The notes under the pieces were generated by a model. It was not told where the DNA came from. It was given only the letters and a program-made list of their open reading frames with translations, and made no database searches. Positions 55,207 through 64,000 of a DNA stretch of 64,000 nt are shown here, one piece after another (positions within the stretch are counted from its first letter, which is position 1; the number at the start of each line of letters is the position of its first letter). A program made the position numbers and the translations under genes. Origin of the DNA: Owenia fusiformis (lineage: Eukaryota > Annelida > Polychaeta > Sabellida > Oweniidae); NCBI GenBank assembly GCA_903813345.2, contig CAIIXF020000004.1, positions 5,849,525-5,913,524 on the forward strand. Reading direction: 5' to 3'.

Positions 55207-56221
55207 CCCTATCCCGAGGTTAAACCCAATAAAAGAGGTAAATGGTGGCAATATGGCCTGCTCAGGTCAATGTCAAAATGAACAGCCTGGCTTTTTAAGG
55301 GAAGAGGTGAATGACCTCAAAAATATATAATATGGCCAAATTACATATATTACATATAAATAGCAGAAAATTAACCATTCAATAGCCAATTACTTCAAGA
55401 TTCACAATTTCATAGTTTTGAAAAATGGATTTGTCGAAGAATTTACCCATCATGCAACAGTCAGTATGACGTCAATATAAACCTGGAAGAAATTAGCATG
55501 AAATAACCCAATGGAATCAGCTCACGTGGAATAGCATATAATGCAGTAACCGAATCACCTCAATCTAATTTTTCTCAAGCAGTCAATTTCATGGTCTACA
55601 TTAGGTAAATCCTTAGGTGGTACAGCATATCAAGGTGAAGGTACTCTGAGGTAACACCCTCTCAATCTATACTCTATGTATATGTAAGATCCTTCCTTAT
55701 TCCATAGCGAATTGTACAACTTCACTGGACCTCTAGAAAGACCAGTTTTTTGACTGATAGAGCTACAGAGAATATATCAGGTTTTCAAATCAAATCATTT
55801 CAACCAACCTAATCTCCCACACCAATGTGAATTGGGATTATAAAAATTCCCATGCGCCATACTCTTTATTAGCATTCCCAAATATGACTATAATGGAATA
55901 TTTCTCCGTAGGTTGTTTTATAAAGTGGCCTATGGAGAAATCATTTATTGAAAAATCCCTACTCCAAAAATTAATAATATAGAAGATACTTTCTAAAGAT
56001 CATCCCATGGGCATTTTATAAATCATCAAGGGAATAAAACAATGATGGATTATCAAAGAGTGACATAGCCCTGAATTGAATTGCATTTACTGCATTCTGG
56101 TTTGAATTATTTCCATTATAACATTCCATTTCATACCAATCCAACCATTATAGAGCAGATATCTGCCAATTTTGTTTGCTAGAAAATAAACAGATCATGG
56201 TACCCATCTGAAAAGGGTCAT

Positions 56222-56352
56222 GTTTTGAAATGCAAAATAGAGTGAAAAAGAGTGGAATTATCAAGGAATAAAGTAAACAGGCATGTAGTCAACACTCTAA
56301 ATTATATAGAAATGCAAGAAAATCAGACACTTCATTCAAATTTTAGAGAGAA
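56222..56352 (-). repeat. Dispersed repeat family B, copy 3
   Basis: Reverse orientation: TTTTGAAATGCAAAATAGAG, GGAATAAAGTAAACAGGCAT, ACACTCTAAATTATATAGAA and CACTTCATTCAAATTTTAGA. Confidence 0.8.
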
Positions 56353-57960
56353 ATGGAGTGAAAGAGGCATGATCAGACTGATGATTTTGGACAGGGGTCA
56401 ATAAATATGTTAATCCCATTTCATCAGAAATCTAATCCGGGTTGATCTAATTATTTGAAATTGATAATCATGAAGAGTCAGTGACCTTAAAATATCAGAA
56501 AATCTTGGTGCATAATACACCGTATATTAAGCAGTACAACCCCATATAAGTGCCCCAACATATTCAACCTCCACGGGGCAATGAAGTAGAAATGTTGGAA
56601 GGGCCTAGACACTTGATGCAAGACTCAGGTCCATGATTTTATTTTATTTAGGATTTCAAAACACAAGTCCACATGTTAACTTCACTGACTTGGCCATTCT
56701 ATCATTTACAGTCTGATACTCAAAGCAACCTTCTGTTTCATCAAGGCTAAGAAGAAATAAGATGTCATGGTTTAATAAGATGTCATGGTTTATAATGATG
56801 CATTGTCTAGGGATGACCAACTTTTCCAATTCACTGCGCATTTTGAAATAAAGGTCACATCTTGCAATAAAGGTCGCATCTTGTAAAAAAGTCGAGGTAA
56901 TCTAGCATAAAATCATCAAAGAAATTAATCAAACTTTCGGTTCTTTCATTATTACCCTTAAGCTGAAGATTTGATTGAGTTCTTGTTAGGAAGGTTCTTA
57001 ACTGATCAACAAGCCTTCCGTGGAATCTTCAGATTTCATCTCATCGAGATCAATCAAGATCATGTTGATTCCATGTAAAGCAACACCAGATGAGAAAATT
57101 GCATGGAATAGGATAAAAATCTATGTAAAGCAACACCAGTTGAGAAAATTGCATGGTACAGGATGACAATTGGTATCAGTTTTGGATCATCAATTCAGAT
57201 TGAAAATGAACAAAAAAAGAAAAATGAATATCTTTGGATTTATTTTGAAAGGGAGAATCAGAATGATATTGATTGTCCTTGAAACATGCTTTTATAAAAA
57301 AGCACCGCCCGTCAAAATTCTAACGCATAACCATAATAGAGGACAGCTGTAATGAAATAATTATTCATAATTTTCTATACTGAACTAACATTGACCTATT
57401 TCTCCAACCAAGCCTAAAATTCTCATAATATTAATTGCACAAGAAAAAAGAGGTCCCAGGACGATATATCCCTACTGAAAGCAAGTAACCCAGGACATTA
57501 TGTTTTCACATTTAACAAGTCCATTGGGACATTATGTGCACTGGACATAGTGTCCATGAAACTCACTGGTCTTCAGGAAGCAGTATATAATATAAAAGTA
57601 TAGACCCCACTTAAAAACAACAACGGATATTCACTCCAAAAAATAAAAGGACAAATAACTCATTACTTAAATAATGGATGACACTTTTCCATTAACTTGA
57701 TTATAACCCTTACAAAATAGATATTGCAGGAAATTGGTCTTATAACTCATCACTCATTTTTTGATTCCTGGGTTTAATGTCTTGATTATCACCCCCCCCC
57801 CCCCCCCGCTCTTTAATGGTTGATCACCCTTGCCTTAACTGGTTACTTTTCTGAAGTTCTTTTTATATGAAAAGTTTGAAATAACATCAATGTTTTACAA
57901 GAGATTTCCTTTTAACCTATATCTGTCAAATAATCCATCTAGAAAAATCCCTTGGCAGTG

Positions 57961-58095
57961 ATGTTTTGAAATGTAAAATAGAACACAAAGGAGTGGGGTA
58001 AGCAAGGAATAAAGTAAACAGGCATGTAATCAACACTCTAAATTGTATAGAAATGCAAGAAAATCAGACACTTCATTCAAATTTTAGAGAGAAAA
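57961..58095 (-). repeat. Dispersed repeat family B, copy 4
   Basis: Reverse orientation, very close to copy 3: GGAATAAAGTAAACAGGCAT, CACTCTAAATTGTATAGAAA and CACTTCATTCAAATTTTAGA. Confidence 0.8.
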
Positions 58096-58320
58096 TGTGC
58101 GAAATAGGCATGATCACTACAAGTGTTTTTTCATTATCAACAAACAACTCTGATCAGATGTTCAAATTTAGGAGTAGATTAGCTAGAACATGCATGATTC
58201 AGATCACATACTTAAATAATTAATTTAACACTTTTTGATGTTATAAAGTGAAGTGCCCAATTTGTACTTGTCATTTCTTGGCTTTTGTGTCTAAATTCAG
58301 ACTGAGATTTTTTTGTTATA

Positions 58321-58498
58321 TAGTAAAACCTGTTTCAGTGGAGCAGCTTTGGTACCTCTAAAAGGTGTTCTACTCGGGAGGTGTTCTACTTATAGAGGTT
58401 TATTTAACATTAAGTTAGTTGGTCTTGGGATGCTGAAAAGTGTTCTACTAACAGATGTGTTCCACTTCTAGAGGTGGTCCACTTTACAGGTTTCACTG
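58321..58498. mobile_element. Pogo-like MITE, 178 bp
   Basis: The left end TAGTAAAACCTGTTTCAGTG and the complement of the right end, CAGTGAAACCTGTAAAGTGG, are inverted repeats flanked by TA. GTGTTCTACT-type repeats lie inside. Confidence 0.8.
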
Positions 58499-58764
58499 TA
58501 TATCAAATTTAAATCATCTTGTTTTAGATCAGGTCTATTGTGAGTTCCACATCCTCTATTGCTAGATAAAGAGAGACTCCACTAAGTCAGAATGCCTCGG
58601 GTCTTTTCGATGGAAACGTGGTTGGGAATTTGATGATGTTTATTTCTTTCTATCATCATGTAAACAGGACCACCATGTCATCTTCCACATGAACCTATTC
58701 TATAAATATTTTATTAAATTAAAAGACATTCGTGCATTACAATAGGTGTTGATCTATCATTGCA

Positions 58765-58893
58765 TCAAAAAAATAGAGTGAAAAAGAGTGGAATTAGCAA
58801 GAAATAAGTTAAATAGGCATATAGTTAACACTCTAAATTGTATAGAAATGCAAGAAAATCAGACACTTCATTCAAATTTTAGAGAGAAAAATC
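58765..58893 (-). repeat. Dispersed repeat family B, copy 5
   Basis: Reverse orientation: AAAATAGAGTGAAAAAGAGT, CACTCTAAATTGTATAGAAA and CACTTCATTCAAATTTTAGA. Confidence 0.8.
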
Positions 58894-60255
58894 ATTAAAA
58901 AACAAACAGTTCAGACAAAAAAGTGTATACCAGGATCATTTTCTCATTCTGAATCATGATCCCTTTAACTCCCATAATTGAATAGTCTCAAACAATGCAT
59001 ATTTAGCACACATGGGGGAGCTATTATTATCGTTTTTATGTTATTGTTGTCAAAAGAACAGTCTATCTATTAATTCTCAAATATCACAATTCTAGGTCAG
59101 AGCTCTAATGATTTTATCTCTTTTGGCAAAAACAACTTTTTATCAGCTGTACTTTCAAGTGCAGAGTTTATGTTGTTATGTTGATGTAGTGGAGGTGTCG
59201 GTGTCCCATAATGCACCTCAATCAAAAAGACCATGATGCAAATCTTTAACATTTATGATGCTTGATCTTGAAGTAAATTAGTTTTCCTCAGAAGTTAAAG
59301 TAATCTACAATCTGTATTAATGGTTATTTGATTTTTCTCATAGCTTAGAGGATATGAGCACTCAAAGGAGGCAATTACCCATGGTTCTCAGCATATATTC
59401 TATTGAATCAGATAACATAAGATTAACATCTGATTACAAATCCTTGTGGGATATTTGTCCTCCTTTGCTGATAACCAGATGGCTGATCAGCTGCATTTTA
59501 ACAAATCTTAAAATAAATGATGCAATCTAAAATAGAAGGTTCACTCAAAATAGTCTCAGGTTTTAGGAACTCCAAACCTTGTTTATATTCATACACACAA
59601 ACCTCCATCTATATTACTTCCCCTCCCCTCCATTAATAGACCTTAACACTCAAAATAGCCTCATGTTTTAGGAACTGAGCACCTTGTTAGTATAAACAGG
59701 CAAAGATAAATTGCATCCAATTCAAACCATGATCTGAAGGTCAAAGATTTGATGGTTTGTATTCATGCACTCACACCTCCAGTCCAGATGTATATTAATA
59801 CCCCCATACTTGACATTAACATGTCCCTATGTTCTGCAATTTTTTACGTAAAAACAGGAGTTTTGTTCTTAAATTTTCCATTTCCAGTTGAAGAATCATC
59901 TATTAGTCATTAAAATGATATAAAATAATATTTAATCCATTTTTTCTTTTTCATACAAATTCCTCACAAAATCCTCATCAAATAAAGAGACTAATTATCA
60001 GTTACCTATCCCTTATCGCTATCCTAACTAGAGATGTCACGGAACAAAAAAATCAGAAAGGGTTCGGTTCGAAACATTTTAAGTGAATTATGGGTGACTC
60101 TTCCCCACGTGGAAGTGTCATGCACCTAAGAGGATCAAAATTAAGAAGCGATATCATTTCCTTTTATCGGTTATTAAAGGTATTACAAACCAGGCACATC
60201 TGGGTTAATCAAATTAATTCAATACTTTCGGAAAACAGTAATAACATGCTAATTT
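58894..60255. other. No gene recognised
   Basis: AT-rich DNA without a credible exon. A short imperfect duplication (CACTCAAAATAG...CTC..GTTTTAGGAACT) lies at about 59.54 and 59.65 kb. Confidence 0.5.
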
Positions 60256-60406
60256 TGAACATATCTCTCCAAAATTTGAATGAACTGCCTGATTTTCTTG
60301 CATTTCTACACAATTTAGAGTGTTATCTACATGCCTATTTACTTTATTCCTTGCTGATTGCATTCTTTACCACTTTATTTTGCATTTCAAAATATGACCA
60401 CCATAC
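60256..60406 (+). repeat. Dispersed repeat family B, copy 6
   Basis: It contains GCATTTCTACACAATTTAGA, TACATGCCTATTTACTTTAT and GCATTTCAAAATATGACCA. The open frame at 60090-60416 runs through it and is not a gene. Confidence 0.8.
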
Positions 60407-61499
60407 TTTTTCCTAACGGGTGTCCATCAAAGGGCTTAACCACACAATCAAGCCTCTGTTTGATAAAAATAATTAAGTTTATATAAAGTTGTTTTATCTA
60501 TTGGACTTCAATTATAGCTTTATTCTTTTTACGATATCTGACACGATTTCCTCCAAGAAAATCTGGTTTCCTTTAATGACGGTGTTTATTGATTTTTTAA
60601 CCCCTGTACCCAATAGCATAACAAACAGATAGTTATATTGATGAGTACACTAACTACAGTCTCATGCACAGAAACCCTGAATCTCATTGGCTATCTATAC
60701 TGCCCTCTGAGAGATTCAGATGACTTTGATGCTCATATGATCTTAACAGACTCAAATGCATCTTCAATGGTCTTATATGGGAGTTTGAATATAAAATGAA
60801 TATACGATACTGGAATCTTAAATCATGATTTTTTACTTTATATTCTGATAAGAGAGTATACAGGAAGGTAAATAATCATCTGTTATTTAAAGAGTCTAGA
60901 TGAGGTTGTGATTTTGAGAATTTGAAAGGGTGATGTCAAAAACCATCTCCGAAGCTGGACTCATTCACCCACATGGGACATTTATATCATTATCGCCCTG
61001 ATTTCAAAGCTGTGGAAGTGACTGTAGAAATGTGATTGTACTGACATTTGCACTAAAATTTCCAATTATTGCCGACTGTTTTTCCAGAAAAATGACTCAT
61101 GCGGATAATAAAAGTAATTTCAATAAAAAATGAGGTTCATTTTGTTTTTGTTTCGATATTATTTATGGTAAACCCTAATCCAACTATGAAAAATTCTCAA
61201 GCATACATGGGAAATAAATGCCAATTTTGCAAAAAAAGACAAAATAACCACAAAATACAATAACAAGGATGTATAGGCAATACATAATCTAATAATACAT
61301 AGTACATAATTACAAGGAATGCCCTGACCCAATTTTGAATATCCAGAGACAATAACAACTAATTTTGCAAATATCTTTCAGCAATTTCAATAATATCTGC
61401 ACCAAGGGAGGAATAAACTAGAGCTTTAGGATGATACATAATGATTGATGGACCAACTGGGACACTAATTTTTGCACCAATATTTCTATGTTGTTACGC

Positions 61500-61652
61500 T
61501 AATTTCACTTAATTTCTCTCAAAACTCTAAATGAACGGCCAGATTTCCTTGCATTTCTATACAATTTAGAGTGTTAACTACATGCCTGTTTACTTTATTC
61601 CTTGCTGATTCCACTCTTTTATACTGAATTTTGCATTTGAAAATGTCTTCAA
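61500..61652 (+). repeat. Dispersed repeat family B, copy 7
   Basis: It contains GCATTTCTATACAATTTAGA, ACATGCCTGTTTACTTTATT and CCTTGCTGATTCCACTCTTT. Confidence 0.8.
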
Positions 61653-62099
61653 TTATATGACCAGTTTATCAGGGTAACACTAAACTGTTATTTATCCAGA
61701 CGATGCCCCATCTGGAATGATATCACCTATTTATCCAAACAAAAAATATAAGGGATTCTTTGGCTATATGGAACAAAGGATCCATTGTCAGAGTTAGCCC
61801 TTCAGGAAGTACGTTTTGGTAAAATTCCTTTCATATATTGCAATTCATTATATGAACTTTATTTAAAGATATCAGGTTTTGTGAATTTGGTAAATCCCAT
61901 AAAGTGTTCATATTCTTAAGGTGTTCATGGTATAGGTTTAACTGATGTATATTTACTGTTTCAACACAGTAAGGCTGGTAATCCAAATTTCTGAAAAATG
62001 AGACTAATTTGGGGGCAAAATACCTAAAGTAAAAATAGGTCTTTTGCAAGTAGCATCGTAAGTCCTACAACTAAGATCGGTGCCCCCCTCCAAAACACA

Positions 62100-62250
62100 T
62101 ACCTACATCACCTTCTTGAGGTAAGGAATGTATGGAGGGAAGGGGGGGGGGGGTCAATGCATCATCAATCTAGTATAGTCCTGCATCTAAGATATGTACC
62201 CCCTCCCCCACATTTCACCTTCTTGAGGTGAAAAGTGTATGGGGGAGGGG
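62100..62250. repeat. Imperfect duplication with GC-rich hairpin
   Basis: Two related units contain CACCTTCTTGAGGT and a following G run. In the second, CCCCCTCCCCCACATTTCAC (about 62200) pairs with GTGTATGGGGGAGGGGG, around a TTCTTGA loop. Confidence 0.7.
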
Positions 62251-62632
62251 GTGGAGAAGAATCACAGACTAAAGCATTCATTACAGCCTTCTATCATCCT
62301 TGCTGCAAGGGTATTTTACATGGGAATTTAAGCATAAATGAAGTCCTCTGAAGAAGGTTGGCCCTCTATGGACTCCTTATTAGTTGCAGAACAGAAAAAT
62401 GTGTTGAATACCACACTACAAACAAAGGTGGTTTAAATACAGCTGCTTGCAGTGATCATACTGTAACCTAAGCAGTTTATATCTACTATCACATTTTTAT
62501 CATGCAAATAACATTCAGGTCAATGACCTTCACTTGGTATTGAAGTTCAAACACTGGAGATCAATACATTGTGAAAATAAATATTGATAAGGGGTGTATA
62601 AAACATGTCCAAAGGACTCAGAAAAATTTATA

Positions 62633-62775
62633 ACAAGGCATTAACACACCAAATATCATCATCTGTCATTTATTGTTACAGACCCATGTCATTTGTTACA
62701 GACACAGACTGCTGAACTCCAAATACCGAACTCCAAGTGCCATCCACAAAAAAGTTGGTGACTATAACAATATGG
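62633..62775 (+). repeat. Dispersed repeat family A, copy 5
   Basis: It starts AACAAGGCATTAACACACCA and ends AAAAAGTTGGTGACTATAAC then AATATGGCC. Confidence 0.75.
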
Positions 62776-64000
62776 CCTGGTGGTTACATAATAAACTGAA
62801 ATCAGTTTTAAAATGTTTCATGGAATGACTAAACCGATGTACATTTTGAGAAAATCTCACAAAATTTTCAAATTTTTAGAAGCATATTCACGCAATGTCT
62901 GCGACAATGACTTCAAACGTCTCGCTGCTTCTAATCTGAGAAAAATGAGAGATAAAGTGGGGCTGGAAATGGAACAGTTTAAACTTTACGGAAATTATGA
63001 AAATTTTGCTTACCATAGCCTGTTCAATCTTGTTGTCAATAGCAACCGTGCTGGCCCCACTGAAAATACAGAAAAATACATTTCTTTAAAATATTGTTGA
63101 CAACTGATTTTAACAATCAAAACTCTAGATTCTAATAACTTAATGCTTTATAGAACACAACCAGATTTAACTCTAAGGGGTATTGTAAACGGTTGACAGC
63201 AGTCTTGCATATAACCCCCTTGACCCCCCCCCCCCCCCCTTTCTGACCCTATCTACTTTCCCTCCTCATAGAGGTGGAAAAGTACTGGTAGGTATGGTCA
63301 CAAGGGCTTGAGGCAAGACTAGAAATACAGTAATAAAAATAACCCTAAAACAGAAAACAGTACATAAAATCAAATGAAATAATATCATTCATTCAAACAC
63401 TCATTCAAATATAATACGTAGCATTCAAATTATTATGGCAAACAGAAAATTCCATTCTCACATTTCCCCATAAACTCACCTTCCACCATGCTTCACACTG
63501 GCATCCCAAACCTCACAAAAATATGAAACCAACGAAGAGACTTCCATTGACATACACAATTTGATAAATAACTCCCGATTATTCCTTCAATTCCACAATT
63601 TTTACTCGCTAAACCAACAACTTCTCTGTTTTATAATTCAATGTCCTCAGCTAACCTAACTGTTAGAATCTAATTAGAACTGTCACAATGACAACACAAA
63701 TATGAATTGATTTTATGAGAGTTGTTAATAGATACATGCCAGTTAAATTATCAACAAGGCAGGTGACTGTAACATTTGCAAAACAATTGATTCTGGAAAA
63801 TTCCATTGCGACAAATTCACTCAATGCATATTAATGAGATATATTAACGATCCCCTATATATTATATTTGAATGTCATTGATGGAGATTGCCGATATATC
63901 CGCAATATCTTTGAGAAATACAAATATTTTGGACAAAGTTTGGAAATTTCTTGAAAGTCGTTCATCAATGTTTTGTTTATTTGGCTTTAATCTTCCTTTT
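62776..64000. other. No gene recognised; one uncertain 95-residue open frame
   Basis: An open frame at 62813-63100 (plus) encodes 95 residues with a basic, helical-looking middle (FKRLAASNLRKMRDKVGLEM). I recognise no family. It could be a remnant exon or chance. A poly(C) tract lies near 63224. Nothing else seen. Confidence 0.35.

Noticed and set aside
60090-60416. 108-residue plus-strand frame
   Set aside because: It runs through a family B repeat copy; no protein motif.
62813-63100. 95-residue plus-strand frame as a gene
   Set aside because: No family recognised, no splice partners found and length compatible with chance; kept only as a note.

Overview
This window is nuclear DNA of an intron-rich invertebrate animal. 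It is AT-rich by eye, has canonical GT-AG introns, and carries conserved metazoan genes (an RNase P/MRP subunit p38 gene, RNase H2 subunit B, a TSC22-domain gene) among many transposons and minisatellites. The taxon cannot be fixed from sequence alone; a marine lophotrochozoan or similar animal is my guess.

Region by region. 1-240: a 74-bp tandem repeat. 403-3583: a THAP + DDE transposon with 18-bp terminal inverted repeats and TA target duplications; its single long frame is cut by one TAG codon. 3586-8720: no gene found; dispersed repeats and poly(C)/(G) tracts. 8801-20688 (minus strand): an RPP38-like gene whose last exon is split by a complete two-ORF LINE (9335-15141) flanked by a perfect 12-bp target duplication. 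Introns of the same gene carry two minisatellites. 20689-20846: a short shared promoter with ETS-like sites. 20847-27562 (plus strand): an 11-exon RNASEH2B-like gene, head to head with RPP38. 27617-34011: minisatellites and probable 3' UTR. 34012-34203 (minus): the last exon of a TSC22-domain gene. About 41.0-51.1 kb: what I interpret as one large CACTA/EnSpm-like transposon. It has a five-exon minus-strand gene (C2H2 finger + acidic region + Cys4 finger + Tnp2-type transposase), a divergent three-exon plus-strand gene for a BEN-domain protein, and subterminal repeat arrays rich in GTTCTAGAAC-type palindromes on both sides. 51-64 kb: no certain gene; pogo-like MITEs and at least seven copies of a roughly 130-bp dispersed repeat.

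The strongest observations are the young LINE that breaks RPP38, the putative two-gene ZnF-Tnp2/BEN transposon, the single amber codon in the THAP transposase, and arrays of extra splice-donor-like sequences downstream of two RNASEH2B exons. Gene models were assembled by reading splice sites and phases by hand; no database search or transcript evidence was available.
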